From contig CAJLCG010000013.1 in the NCBI GenBank assembly GCA_905205085.1, positions 1-37,337 of the forward strand: a stretch of DNA of 37,337 bases, written 5' to 3'. Origin of the DNA: an uncultured Oscillospiraceae bacterium (GTDB lineage Bacteria > Bacillota > Clostridia > Oscillospirales > Oscillospiraceae). The position numbers and the translations under genes are program-made. Below, in pieces: positions 23,111 to 31,477 of the stretch. The notes below the pieces were generated by a model. It did not search any database and was not told the DNA's origin. It saw nothing but the letters and a program-made list of their open reading frames with translations. The number at the start of each line of letters is the position of its first letter. Within the stretch, counting starts at the first letter, position 1.

Positions 23111-25195
23111 TTACTCGACGTCGCGGTAGTAGAGACCGCGGGTAAAGTCGGCGGGCTTGTAGCGGCCCTGGCCCCGGTAGCGCTCCAGCACCTGGACGCA
23201 CTGCTCCGGCTTCTCGGTGGTAAACATGAGCCGCACCGCCCACAGGCCCAGCCGCTGATAGTCGGCGGCCTTGTCGGCCAGGAACAGAGTCTTTCCGTTC
23301 AAAATTTCGTTCCGGCAGCCCCAGGCCTTGACCACGGGGAACTTCTCGCCCCGGCGGTCGGTGAGCTGATTGACCCCGGTACAGCTATGCTGTCCGGTGT
23401 GGTTGTGGATGATGCAATTTTCCGTAATCATCAGGGGTAGCCGCCCGTAGACGATGGCCTCCAGAGGGATGGCCTTGGACAGGTCCCGGATCTGGGGCAG
23501 CTTCAGCTCAAAGGAGGCGGTGGCCGCCGACACCCCCAGGCGCTTAAGCTCCTTAAGGGTCTGGCTGTTGTAGACGCCGATGCCAAAATCGCTGGTAACC
23601 GTAAAGCCCAGGTCCAGCGCCCGCTGCACCCCGTCCAGGGTACCGGCCAGAGCCTGGGTGACGCCCAGGTCCTGGAACACCTTCAGCTCCTGCTCCAGCT
23701 TGTTCTTTTCCCGGTCCCAACAGATGCGGGGCAGCAGAACGGCCACCTCCACGCCTGCCTCCTGGCAGGCCCGGATGGCATCGGGGCAGGCGGCTCCCTC
23801 GTCGCTGGGCAGATAGATGCGGGCGGGCTGCAGGGCCAGCAGGGCAGGGGTGATCTGCTGGGCGCTGCGCACCGACAGGGTGATCTGAGGGGCACCCTTG
23901 GGGTTCTCATAGCGCACGCCGGGGTGGAACTCGCCCTTCTCCCGCTGAGGGGGCAGGCCACGCAGGCGGCTGAGCTCCTCCAGCGCCTGGCGGCGCAGAG
24001 CGTTGAGGGCGGACAGGGGCAGACTGAGGCCCTCGTCCACATAGGCGGTGACCTTTTCGCACTCGTAGGGGGTGCCGCCGGTGCGCTTGAGCTGTCCCTC
24101 CACCTTCTCGGCGGTAAGGGGCACGTTGACGGCGGCCTCAGGTACGGCGCCCTCCACCCGGGCCACATTGCCCACCAAATCCTGGGCCGCCACCTGGGCG
24201 GGCTCGCCGGTGCGGATCATGGCGTACATGCGGATGAGCTCCTTGCGGTTCTCTCCGCTCTCGTAGGTGGTGCGGGCCTGGGCATACAGCTCCCGGGGAG
24301 GCTCGCTCTCCTGGCGCACGCCGAACATGTCGGCGCCCTTCTTGTCCAGGTAGTACCCCTGGGTAAAGCCCTGGCGGGAGAAGGCAGCCTCCAGCTGCTC
24401 CAGCTCCTCAGGGGTGGGGGAGCGGCCCTCCCGGATGGCCCGGGAGTAAATTCCGGTGACGATGGCCACGTACTCCGGGCGCTTCATGCGCCCCTCAATT
24501 TTGAGACAGCACACCCCCATCTCCTCCAGCTCCTGGAGATAGTCGGCCAGAGACATGTCCTTGAGGGACAGGGGATACTCGTTGGCCCGGTTGCCCCAGC
24601 CGTACTTGAGGCGGCAGGGTTGGGCGCACAGCCCACGGTTGCCGCTGCGGCCACCGATGACGGAGGACAGGTAGCACTGTCCCGAATAGCACATGCACAG
24701 GGCGCCATGGGCAAAGGTCTCAATTTCAATGGGGGAGTTCTGGCAGATATAGCGGATCTGATCCCGGCTCAGCTCCCGGGAGAGGACCGCCCGGGTAAAG
24801 CCCAGACGGGCGCACTCCTTTACGCCGTCCAGACTGTGCACCGTCATCTGGGTGGAGGCGTGGAGGGCGAGCTGGGGGGCCACCTGGTGGAGCATGCGAG
24901 CCACGCCCAGGTCCTGGACGATGACGGCATCCACTCCCATCTCGTTAATCTCCCCGGCCACCTGGGCGGCGGCGGGCAGCTCCCGGTCGGTGAGCAGGGT
25001 GTTCAGGGTAAGATGTACTTTGGTTCCCCGGGTATGACAATAAGAAACCGCCGCCGCAACTTCCTCCCGGGTAAAGTTCTTCGCGTTGCGGCGGGCGTTA
25101 AAGTCGCCGTAGCCCAGATAGACGGCGTTGGCGCCGTTCTGGACTGCGGCAGTCACCGACTCCATAGAGCCGGCGGGCGACAGCAATTCCAGCAT
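23111..25195 (-). CDS. U32-family peptidase-like protein (RlhA/TrhP type)
   Basis: A 694-residue protein. The N-terminal half is the U32 TIM-barrel-like domain (LSPAGSMESVTAAVQNGANAVYLG at 5-28). Its cysteine set, C-x5-C...C-x3-C in CYSGQCYLSS and GLCAQPCRLKY, is the iron-sulfur ligand pattern of the RNA-hydroxylating U32 proteins. The C-terminal half includes a DUF3656-like region and a second partial U32 unit, as in E. coli RlhA (667 residues, 23S rRNA C2501 hydroxylation). The start is the ATG at 25195 after GAGGG; the frame extends further without a ribosome site. It follows zapA by 63 bases. The original 'protease' name is probably misleading; the exact RNA target is inference. Confidence 0.85.
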   Translation of the reverse strand: MLELLSPAGSMESVTAAVQNGANAVYLGYGDFNARRNAKNFTREEVAAAVSYCHTRGTKVHLTLNTLLTDRELPAAAQVAGEINEMGVDAVIVQDLGVARMLHQVAPQLALHASTQMTVHSLDGVKECARLGFTRAVLSRELSRDQIRYICQNSPIEIETFAHGALCMCYSGQCYLSSVIGGRSGNRGLCAQPCRLKYGWGNRANEYPLSLKDMSLADYLQELEEMGVCCLKIEGRMKRPEYVAIVTGIYSRAIREGRSPTPEELEQLEAAFSRQGFTQGYYLDKKGADMFGVRQESEPPRELYAQARTTYESGENRKELIRMYAMIRTGEPAQVAAQDLVGNVARVEGAVPEAAVNVPLTAEKVEGQLKRTGGTPYECEKVTAYVDEGLSLPLSALNALRRQALEELSRLRGLPPQREKGEFHPGVRYENPKGAPQITLSVRSAQQITPALLALQPARIYLPSDEGAACPDAIRACQEAGVEVAVLLPRICWDREKNKLEQELKVFQDLGVTQALAGTLDGVQRALDLGFTVTSDFGIGVYNSQTLKELKRLGVSAATASFELKLPQIRDLSKAIPLEAIVYGRLPLMITENCIIHNHTGQHSCTGVNQLTDRRGEKFPVVKAWGCRNEILNGKTLFLADKAADYQRLGLWAVRLMFTTEKPEQCVQVLERYRGQGRYKPADFTRGLYYRDVE

Positions 25196-25258
25196 GGATA
25201 ACCCTCTTCCGATGTTATGGTAAGCGCCTCCCGCCCTTGGACAGGAGGCGCGGGGCAA

Positions 25259-25579
25259 TTAGGATTTGTGAGCGTTCTGCAGCTTGAAGATCTCCCGCTT
25301 AGCCTCGGAGAGCTCCATTTTCAGCCGGGCGTTTTCGTCCAGTCCGTCCTTGATCTGGCGGCGCAGATTTTCGCTGGCCTCCTGCTCCCGGAAGAACTGG
25401 TCAGCAATGTTCATCGCGGCCAGCACCGCCGCGTCGGAACGGCCCAGACGGGCGCCGTCCATCACGTCCCGCACCTGGCTGTCCACCAGGGTGGCACAGC
25501 GGTGTACGTAGTTTTCGTCTTCCTCAGCTACCATCGTGTACTCCTGGCCCGCGATGGCCACGGTGATCTTGTTTTTCAT
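25259..25579 (-). CDS. zapA: Cell division protein ZapA
   Basis: A 106-residue ZapA. The N-terminal beta-rich head (ITVAIAGQEYTMVAEEDENYVHRCA) is followed by a helix and a C-terminal coiled coil (about 70-100). ZapA binds FtsZ and bundles filaments at the septum. Length and the DAAVLAAMNIADQF block match the family. The ATG follows GGGAGGG. Cotranscribed with the downstream U32 gene, as in many Firmicutes. Confidence 0.92.
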   Translation of the reverse strand: MKNKITVAIAGQEYTMVAEEDENYVHRCATLVDSQVRDVMDGARLGRSDAAVLAAMNIADQFFREQEASENLRRQIKDGLDENARLKMELSEAKREIFKLQNAHKS

Positions 25580-25665
25580 CCGGAAGCCCTCCCAATCACT
25601 TCTCTATTTTCACCGCATTTCCGCCCTTGGGACGGAAATCACGGCAGAATGGTGGTATTATGGAC

Positions 25666-25694
25666 ATTATAGCATAGTTGCCCCGGTTTGAAAA
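25666..25694 (-). promoter_or_regulatory. Sigma-A promoter for zapA and the U32 gene
   Basis: On the minus strand TTTTCA (25694-25689), a 17-base spacer and perfect TATAAT (25671-25666). The leader contains a hairpin TTTCCG/CGGAAA near 25617-25638. Confidence 0.65.
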
Positions 25695-25777
25695 ATAAAT
25701 TTACCATGAATTTTTTATGTCTATCCGCCTTTTTTGCACGGAACACACAACCAGGAAACATTTGTCAAACAAGCAAA

Positions 25778-25825
25778 GACCCGCCCCCTCCGCCGCTGCT
25801 TGTCAGACGGCGTGGGGCGGGTTAT
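25778..25825 (-). terminator. Terminator after the DUF4230 gene
   Basis: ACCCGCCCC...CGCCG and CGGCG...GGGGCGGGT form a long hairpin around a 12-base loop. On the minus strand it is followed by a T-rich tract; on the plus strand TATTTTTT follows. It lies about 25 bases after the DUF4230 stop. The remaining region to zapA's promoter is AT-rich with no gene. Confidence 0.75.
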
Positions 25826-25845
25826 TTTTTCCAGGGAAAGTGGGC

Positions 25846-26478
25846 TTATTCTCCGTCGGCCACGGTGATCTCCAGAGTTTGTCCCTCCTGGAGCAGAGGG
25901 GTAATAAGACCGCCGATGGCGGCCTCGGCCTGATCCTTGGCCTGGGTGAGCAGACCGCCCTGGATGGCCTTTTCCTCCATGACGCCCTGCTGGTCGGCCT
26001 GGAAGCCGGTGTAGTCCTCGATGGTGATGGGGTTGAAGATGCTGGTGGTCTCGTCAAAGACCTCCAGGCTGTTGGGGTCCACCTCGTGGGAGAGGATCTG
26101 AGGAGCGGGCAGAGCGATGGTCACCTTCTGGTCGGTGACGGTCACTTTAGCCTTAGTCAGATCCACGCCGGCGGTGATGGTGCCGTCGTACGCGACGATG
26201 AAGCTTTTGGTGGTGAAGGGGAGCTTGATGCCGTAAAATTCGTTGCTGTTTTCAAATTGGCCCATGTTGGTGTAGGAGTAGCGGATGGTGGCCAGCTGGC
26301 TGATCTGCTGGAGCTGGTTTTCCACCGTGATGGAAGAGAGAACCGGGGGCTTCTCCTCCCGTCCGCCGCTGAAAAAGCCCACGGCGAAGCAGACAATAGC
26401 CAGTATCACGCCAAAAATGATGAGTTTTCCCTGCTTGAACAGGGACAGGGGGGAAACGCCCCGCTTGACCTGAGACAT
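25846..26478 (-). CDS. DUF4230 membrane-anchored protein
   Basis: A 210-residue protein with one N-terminal membrane segment (about 18-38) and an extracellular domain of the DUF4230 type (SSITVENQLQQISQLATIRYSYTN, then VAYDGTITAGVDLTKAKVTV and IALPAPQILSHEVDPNSLEVFDE). The family is common in Firmicutes and Bacteroidetes; its function is unknown. The ATG follows AAAGGAAGC. It starts 19 bases after mgtE, so the two are probably cotranscribed. A link to magnesium transport is suggested only by that linkage. Confidence 0.85.
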   Translation of the reverse strand: MSQVKRGVSPLSLFKQGKLIIFGVILAIVCFAVGFFSGGREEKPPVLSSITVENQLQQISQLATIRYSYTNMGQFENSNEFYGIKLPFTTKSFIVAYDGTITAGVDLTKAKVTVTDQKVTIALPAPQILSHEVDPNSLEVFDETTSIFNPITIEDYTGFQADQQGVMEEKAIQGGLLTQAKDQAEAAIGGLITPLLQEGQTLEITVADGE

Positions 26479-26497
26479 AGCAGCTTCCTTTCTCCAA

Positions 26498-27874
26498 TTA
26501 GGTATTCAGACCCAGCAGACGGGTGGCAATAAAGAAGTAGATGAGCAGGGACAGAGCGTCCACGATGGTGGTGATAAAGGGGGAGGCCATCACCGCCGGG
26601 TCAATGCCGATTTTCTCTGCGCACATGGGGAGGGTACAGCCCACCACCTTGGCGCAGATGACGGTGAACACCAAGGTGAGACACACCACCAGGGCTACCA
26701 TGGGGGTGACCTGGGGGTTGTGCATGAGCCAGCGGTCCACGATCATCATTTTTACAAAGTTGGCGCAGGCCAGGCACACACCGCACAGCACCGCCACCCG
26801 GATCTCCTTCCACACCACCAGGACCATGTCAGAAAAGTCAATTTCGTCCAAGGATAGGGCACGGATCACGGCCACCGATGACTGTGATCCTGAGTTACCG
26901 CCGGTGCCTGAGAGCATGGGAATAAAGGAGGTGAGTACCACGCAGGCGGCCAGGGCATTTTCAAAGCTGGTGATGATGATGCCGGTAAAAGTGGCTGAGA
27001 GCATCAGCAGCAGAAGCCACGGGATGCGGGCCTTCCAGGTCTCCAGTACGCCGGTTTTCAGGTAGGGCTTGTCGGAGGGGAGGATAGCGGCCATCTTTTC
27101 GAAGTCCTCGGTGGTCTCCTCTTCGATAACGTCCATGGCGTCGTCGAAGGTGATGATGCCCACCAGCCGGTCCTCGCCGTCCACCACGGGCAGGGCGTAC
27201 AGGTCGTACTTGTTCAGCAGCTGGGCCACGTCCTCCTTGTCCTCGTGGGTGTTTACCGAGAGAACGTTGGTCTCCATGATGTCGCCGATGCGGGTGTCGT
27301 AGGAGGACAGGAGCATCCGGCGCACCGTGACTACGCCCAGCAGTACCCGGCGCTGGGTGACGTAACAGGTGTAGACCGTCTCCTTGTCCATGCCTACCTT
27401 GCGGATGCGGGCGAAGGACTCCTCCACGGTGGCGTTGGGGTGGAGGTAGACGTACTCGGTGGTCATGATGGAGCCGGCGGAGTCCTTGGGGTAGTTGAGG
27501 AGCTGATTGATCTGGGTGCGGGTGGTGGCGTCGGTGTTGCGCAGGATACGGCTGACCACGTTGGCGGGCATGTCCTCGATGAGGTCCACGGTGTCGTCCA
27601 GGTACAGCTCGTCCAGCACCTCTCGCAGCTCCTTATCACTCAGGGCGTTGATGAGCCGCTCCTGGTCGTCGGAGTCCTCCAGCTCGGTGAACACCTCGGC
27701 GGCTACCTCCTTGGGCAGCAGGCGAAAGACCAGGATGGTCTCCTCCGGACCTAGTTCGTCCAGAAATTCGGCGATGTCCACCTCATTCATATCGTCCAGC
27801 AGCTCCCGCAGGCGGCGGAACTGCTTGGTGCGAACCAGCTCCAGCAGCTGGTCCAGATCATAATTCTCGTGCAT
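26498..27874 (-). CDS. mgtE: Magnesium transporter MgtE
   Basis: A 458-residue Mg2+ channel. The cytoplasmic N domain (1-130, helical repeats such as LPKEVAAEVFTEL) is followed by two CBS domains (about 135-260, MTTEYVYLHPNATVEESF and LPVVDGEDRLVGIITFDDAMDVI), a plug helix, and a five-helix membrane domain (about 285-455). The membrane domain carries the pore signature PMLSGTGGNSGSQSS. Cytoplasmic Mg2+ bound to the N/CBS domains closes the channel. The start is the ATG at 27874 after GAGGGGG; an in-frame extension lacks a ribosome site. Leads an operon with DUF4230. A structured leader with a terminator precedes it. Confidence 0.96.
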   Translation of the reverse strand: MHENYDLDQLLELVRTKQFRRLRELLDDMNEVDIAEFLDELGPEETILVFRLLPKEVAAEVFTELEDSDDQERLINALSDKELREVLDELYLDDTVDLIEDMPANVVSRILRNTDATTRTQINQLLNYPKDSAGSIMTTEYVYLHPNATVEESFARIRKVGMDKETVYTCYVTQRRVLLGVVTVRRMLLSSYDTRIGDIMETNVLSVNTHEDKEDVAQLLNKYDLYALPVVDGEDRLVGIITFDDAMDVIEEETTEDFEKMAAILPSDKPYLKTGVLETWKARIPWLLLLMLSATFTGIIITSFENALAACVVLTSFIPMLSGTGGNSGSQSSVAVIRALSLDEIDFSDMVLVVWKEIRVAVLCGVCLACANFVKMMIVDRWLMHNPQVTPMVALVVCLTLVFTVICAKVVGCTLPMCAEKIGIDPAVMASPFITTIVDALSLLIYFFIATRLLGLNT

Positions 27875-28157
27875 ATGGTTTCCCCCTCTTGAAGTCACGG
27901 GATATCCGGGACGGAAAACAGCCACAGGATCACTCCTGCGGCTGTTACGAATCGGTCAGGGGACGGTGCTGCGGCTGCTACTCCGCGTGCCGGCCCCAGA
28001 GCGGCGGAACAAGAGGATGCGGCCCCGCGTCCTCTGCCGTTCGTGACAGCGCATGTACGGTATCCCGGTGGCGACTTCGGCTTTTCATGGGGCTTCACAA
28101 CCTTTCCGCGCCCAATTGGGGCCTGACTGCCAGGCCGCGGCGCACAAAATTCTACAT
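27875..28157 (-). promoter_or_regulatory. Long structured 5' leader of mgtE
   Basis: This 283-base leader has no gene. Magnesium transporters of this family often carry an M-box riboswitch. A central stretch (about 28082-28060 on the minus strand, CGAAGTCGCCACCGGG) faintly recalls the M-box CGCCAA-GGG core, but the hallmark GGTGAGGCTCC and GTGCTAAA segments are not visible. I therefore call it only a candidate regulatory RNA. A GAGGA/TCCTC hairpin lies in the middle. Confidence 0.4.
27915..27946 (-). terminator. Attenuator-like terminator in the mgtE leader
   Basis: On the minus strand AACAGCCGCAGGA, a GTGA loop and TCCTGTGGCTGTT (with one G-U pair) are followed by TT and CC. The 13-bp hairpin lies 41 bases before the mgtE start codon and about 210 bases after the predicted transcription start, where a riboswitch expression platform would sit. 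Confidence 0.65.
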
Positions 28158-28162
28158 TTTAG

Positions 28163-28192
28163 AGTATAACACACCCCATCCCGGCGATTCAA
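28163..28192 (-). promoter_or_regulatory. Promoter of the mgtE operon
   Basis: On the minus strand TTGAAT (28192-28187), an 18-base spacer and TATACT (28168-28163). The -35 overlaps the stop codon of the upstream dus gene. Confidence 0.65.
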
Positions 28193-29160
28193 GACAAATC
28201 TATGTTAGATTCTTCCCAGAGGGCGTCCCGGCGCAGAGGCCGGGCGAACATCTCCTCCACCGCCGCCTCGTAGGGGGCGGAGCGGTCGGCCTTGCGGATC
28301 TTTTTCAGGGGGCGGGCGCTGTCCTCAAACAGGCGGGAGAGGTAGCTCCACAGCTCCTTCATGTGGAATACTGTGCTCCGCTCCCCGGAGAAGAGGGAGA
28401 GGTAGGTGCGGTAGAGCTGGTCGTGGAAGGCGCGCAGCTCATCCACGGTGGCGGCGCTGCCGCCCTGGGCCTTCCGGGCCAGAGCGGGGTCGGCCAGCAG
28501 GCCCTGGCCGATCATCAGGTGCTCCACCTGGGGAAAGCGCCGGGCAAAGGCCTGGCAGTCTGCGGGGGTGACCAGGCCGCCGTTGAAGCACACCGGTCCC
28601 CGGTAGACCTCCAGAGCCTGGGCAAAGGCGTCCAGACGCACCTTCTCCCGGTAGAAGTCCTGGCGCACCCGGGGGTGGATGATGAGCAGGGAGACGGGGT
28701 AGCGGGAGAAGAGCTCCAGCAGGGGACCGAACTCATCGGGATTCTCCCAGCCCAGCCGGGTTTTAATAGATAGTTTGACCGGAGTTTTGGCGAAGATACC
28801 TTCTAATAGCTCTTCCAGGGTATCCCGGCGCTGGAGAAGGCCCGCGCCCTTGCCCTTGGCGGTGACGGTGCCCGAGGGGCAGCCCAGGTTCAGGTTGACC
28901 TCGTCATAGCCCAGCCGGGCCAGCTCTCCCGCGGCCCAGAGGAAATCCTCCACATTCCGGGTGAGCAGCTGGGGCACGGCACGAAAGCCGGGGTTATTCT
29001 CCGGCAAAATGCCCCGGAGTTCCCGGGGCGTAAATACATGATCTTGGGTGGGGGAGAGGAAGGGCATGTAGTAGGCGTCTACCCCGCCGAACACCTGGTG
29101 GTGGGCCCGGCGGAACTCTGCCCCGGTGACGCCCTCCATGGGGGCAAAATAGTACTTCAC
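28189..29160 (-). CDS. tRNA-dihydrouridine synthase family protein
   Basis: A 323-residue flavoenzyme that reduces uridines in tRNA. It begins YYFAPMEGVTG, the usual Dus start. It has the catalytic cysteine block NLNLGCPSG, IKTRLGW, and the phosphate-binding CFNGGL and MIGQGLLADP. The start is best placed at GTG (29160-29158), which overlaps the upstream HAD stop as GTGA and follows GGAGG at seven bases; a GTG six codons earlier has no ribosome site. Third gene of rpoN-HAD-dus. Whether it is the DusB, DusA or DusC type cannot be set by eye. Confidence 0.9.
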   Translation of the reverse strand: MKYYFAPMEGVTGAEFRRAHHQVFGGVDAYYMPFLSPTQDHVFTPRELRGILPENNPGFRAVPQLLTRNVEDFLWAAGELARLGYDEVNLNLGCPSGTVTAKGKGAGLLQRRDTLEELLEGIFAKTPVKLSIKTRLGWENPDEFGPLLELFSRYPVSLLIIHPRVRQDFYREKVRLDAFAQALEVYRGPVCFNGGLVTPADCQAFARRFPQVEHLMIGQGLLADPALARKAQGGSAATVDELRAFHDQLYRTYLSLFSGERSTVFHMKELWSYLSRLFEDSARPLKKIRKADRSAPYEAAVEEMFARPLRRDALWEESNIDLS

Positions 29161-29816
29161 GTTCTGTCCTCCAGCCACTGGGCCAGCTCAGTGAGGTCGG
29201 GGGCGATGTGGACGCAGGGGTAGGGGGCAAAGGCGGGAGCCTGGGTGGTGCCGTTGAGGACGGCAGCAAAGTCCACCCCCGCCCCCTGGGCGGCCTGGGC
29301 GTCCAGAATGGTGTCCCCGCAGTAGAGGAATTCCTCCGGGGCCACCCCCATCTGGTCCAGCGCCTTTAAAATGCCCTCCGGATGGGGCTTGTGGTGGGTG
29401 ACGTCATAGCTGCCCAGGATGAGCTCCAGGGTGTCCCCCAGGCCGTATTTGTCCATGATGTGGGCGATGGTCTCCCCGGTCTTGGTGCTCACGATGCCCA
29501 GACGGACCCCGCGCTCGTGGAGCCCCCGCAGCAGCTCGTGGGTGCCGGGGAACAGGGTGGTCTCGTCCTTCTGGCGGGGCTTGGCTACCTCTAAGAAGTA
29601 GGCCCGGAACTGGGCGCGGTGCTCTTTGTTGCTGTCGCCGGTGAGCATCTGGTATGCGTCCTCCAGCAGGTAGCCCACTGTGCCCCGCACCGTGTCCCGG
29701 TCGGGGATGGGGCGGCCCAGGCGCTCAAAGGCGTACTGAAAGCCGGCTACAATGGAGTCGGTGGAGTCGCCCAGGGTATAGTCAAAATCAAAGCAGATGG
29801 CGCGATAGTGTTTCAT
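29157..29816 (-). CDS. HAD-superfamily phosphatase (phosphoglycolate phosphatase-like)
   Basis: A 219-residue HAD hydrolase with a helical cap. Motif I is DFDYTLGDS at about 9-17 (Tyr replaces the usual Gly after D-x-D). Motif II is VSTKT, motif III the Lys in HHKPHPEG, and motif IV GDTILDAQAA. It dephosphorylates a small metabolite; the substrate is not readable, and Gph- or beta-phosphoglucomutase-like enzymes look similar. The ATG follows AAGGAG, which overlaps the rpoN stop. Its own stop overlaps the dus start by four bases, so translation is coupled. Confidence 0.88.
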   Translation of the reverse strand: MKHYRAICFDFDYTLGDSTDSIVAGFQYAFERLGRPIPDRDTVRGTVGYLLEDAYQMLTGDSNKEHRAQFRAYFLEVAKPRQKDETTLFPGTHELLRGLHERGVRLGIVSTKTGETIAHIMDKYGLGDTLELILGSYDVTHHKPHPEGILKALDQMGVAPEEFLYCGDTILDAQAAQGAGVDFAAVLNGTTQAPAFAPYPCVHIAPDLTELAQWLEDRT

Positions 29817-29825
29817 ACAAACTCC

Positions 29826-31172
29826 TTAATGGATCTCTTTTCGCCCCGAGGCACTGGGAATGCCCAGCTCGTCCCGGTATTTGGCTACGGTGCGCCGGGA
29901 GATGGCGCAGCCCTCCGCCTCCAGCTGCTCACACAGCTTCTGGTCGGAGAGGGGGTGTTTTTTGTCCTCCCGGTCCACCAGCTGCCGCAGCCGCTCCTTG
30001 ATCTGGTGTACCGAGGTGCCCTCGCTGCCTCCCTCCCGGGAGAAAAAGAAACTCAGCGGGTACACGCCCCGGCAGCACTGGAGGTATTTCTCCCGGATGG
30101 CCCGGCTGACGGTGGACTCGTGGATGGACAGCTCCTGGGCCACATCGGCCAGCCGCAGGGGGGACAGGTGTCCTCCGGGGCGGAAGAACCCCTCCTGCCG
30201 GTGTACAATGACCTGGGCGCAGGAGAGCAGGGTGGAGCGGCGCTGCTCCACCGCCTGAATGGCCCACTGGGCCTGTTTGATCTTATCGGTGAGGTACTGC
30301 TTGACCTCCGGGTCGGCACTCTGCTTTTGCAGCTTGCAGTAGTAGCCGCTGAGATGAAGGCCCGGGAGGTAGGAGTCCTGATAGGTCACGGTCAGCCCCT
30401 GCTCATTCTGAATGACCACCAGGTCGGGGACCAGGTAGGTGGTCTCATCCCGGCTGGCAAAGGCGGCGCCGGGGCGGGGGTCCAGCTCTTGAATGAGGCT
30501 CTGGGCCCGGAGGACCTCCTTTTGGGAGATGCCCAGCTCCTGGGCGATGGCGTGGTACTGCTTGCGGCCCAGTCGCTCCAGGTGGTGCAGCACGATCTCC
30601 AAAGCGGGGCCGGTTTCTCCCTGGCGCTGCAATTGCAGGGCCAGACACTGGGACAGGTCTCGGGCGCCTACGCCGGCCGGGTCAAGACTCTGGAGGAGGG
30701 CCAGTCCCTGCTCCAGTGCCGCCAGAGGCAGGCGGGAGGCCTGGGACAGGTCCTCCAGATCGTCCCGCAGATAGCCGTTTTCATCCAGACAGGCGGTGAG
30801 AAACTGGGCTGAGCGCAGCACCAGGGTGGAGCCGTGGCTGCGCTCCAACTGGCGGGTGAGGTGGAGCACCAGGGTCTCGCCCAGTCCGCCGTCGGTGCCC
30901 ACCCGGGCCAGAGGGTCCAGCTCCTCCCGGTCGGGGGAGAGATACTGCCGGTTCTGATGGTCCGCGTCGGCCATAGACTGCATCCGCCGCCACAGCTCTT
31001 CGCTCTCATCGCTCTGAGCGGTGGGCTCGGTGAGCTCGGCGGCGGGGTTGGTCTGGACCAGGTCCTGAATATAGTCAGCCAGCTCCTGGGTGCTCATTTG
31101 CAGCACTTCCATGGACTGGAGCATTTGCGGGGTCAATTTTAAGGTCTGTTTCAGTGACAGTTCCAGATTCAC
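29826..31172 (-). CDS. rpoN: RNA polymerase sigma-54 factor
   Basis: A 448-residue sigma-54. Region I (about 1-50) is Gln/Leu-rich (LKLTPQMLQSMEVLQM) and contacts activators. The core-binding region spans about 90-280 (DPAGVGARDLSQCL). The DNA-binding domain follows (ADVAQELSIHESTVSRAIREKY), with the RpoN box SRRTVAKYRDELGI near residue 426. Sigma-54 needs an ATP-driven enhancer-binding activator; none is encoded in this window. Start is GTG (31172-31170) after GAGGAGGGAACCAC. It leads an operon with the HAD phosphatase and dus. Confidence 0.97.
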   Translation of the reverse strand: MNLELSLKQTLKLTPQMLQSMEVLQMSTQELADYIQDLVQTNPAAELTEPTAQSDESEELWRRMQSMADADHQNRQYLSPDREELDPLARVGTDGGLGETLVLHLTRQLERSHGSTLVLRSAQFLTACLDENGYLRDDLEDLSQASRLPLAALEQGLALLQSLDPAGVGARDLSQCLALQLQRQGETGPALEIVLHHLERLGRKQYHAIAQELGISQKEVLRAQSLIQELDPRPGAAFASRDETTYLVPDLVVIQNEQGLTVTYQDSYLPGLHLSGYYCKLQKQSADPEVKQYLTDKIKQAQWAIQAVEQRRSTLLSCAQVIVHRQEGFFRPGGHLSPLRLADVAQELSIHESTVSRAIREKYLQCCRGVYPLSFFFSREGGSEGTSVHQIKERLRQLVDREDKKHPLSDQKLCEQLEAEGCAISRRTVAKYRDELGIPSASGRKEIH

Positions 31173-31320
31173 GTGGTTCCCTCCTCAAGCTCCCAAACGT
31201 TCCTGCCAGGCAAACAGGGACGGTTGCCTCCCCAGGCAATGTGCTTTGTGTACCTCTTCATGCAATCTCCCCAGAGTCGTCTGGAACCGCATCCTCTGGG
31301 TGCATGAAATTGTCAAAAGA
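31173..31320 (-). promoter_or_regulatory. Leader of rpoN with alternative hairpins
   Basis: The leader of about 140 bases has a hairpin CCCAGAG/CTCTGGG (31300-31294 with 31276-31270) flanked by TGCA on both sides. Nearer the gene, three segments can pair in two exclusive ways: AGGCAA at 31229-31224 pairs with TTGCCT at 31239-31234 (GGGG loop) or with TTGCCT at 31213-31208. No T-run follows, so control of translation is more likely than termination, if it is functional. Confidence 0.4.
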
Positions 31321-31349
31321 AGTATATCATAAATTTCACCCTTGGGCAA
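31321..31349 (-). promoter_or_regulatory. Sigma-A promoter of the rpoN operon
   Basis: On the minus strand TTGCCC (31349-31344), a 17-base spacer ending in TGA, and TATACT (31326-31321). Confidence 0.75.
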
Positions 31350-31383
31350 TCGGCAGATAGAGTGGGAAGAGAGGCCTTTTCCG

Positions 31384-31412
31384 TTGATTTTTCCTATCCA
31401 ATGGTGTAAAAT
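31384..31412 (+). promoter_or_regulatory. Sigma-A promoter of the zinc-ribbon/PNP operon
   Basis: TTGATT (31384-31389), a 17-base spacer and TAAAAT (31407-31412). It is divergent from the rpoN promoter 35 bases away. Confidence 0.75.
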
Positions 31413-31477
31413 AGTGAAAACTCATAGAACTTCCTGGAAAAAGTCCGGGAGTGGGACAAGGAAAGGAGCACGTGGAT

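Noticed and set aside
23924..25201. Plus-strand open frame opposite the U32 gene
   Set aside because: Same antisense artefact; the minus-strand protein has conserved cysteines and full family length.
27895..28098. 67-codon frame in the mgtE leader as a leader peptide
   Set aside because: GTG start with weak ribosome site, and the frame runs through the terminator hairpin; more likely non-coding structured RNA.
29826..31172. Sigma-54 promoters (GG-N10-GC) for genes around rpoN
   Set aside because: No TGGCAC-N5-TTGC match seen in intergenic regions; the genes have ordinary sigma-A promoters.
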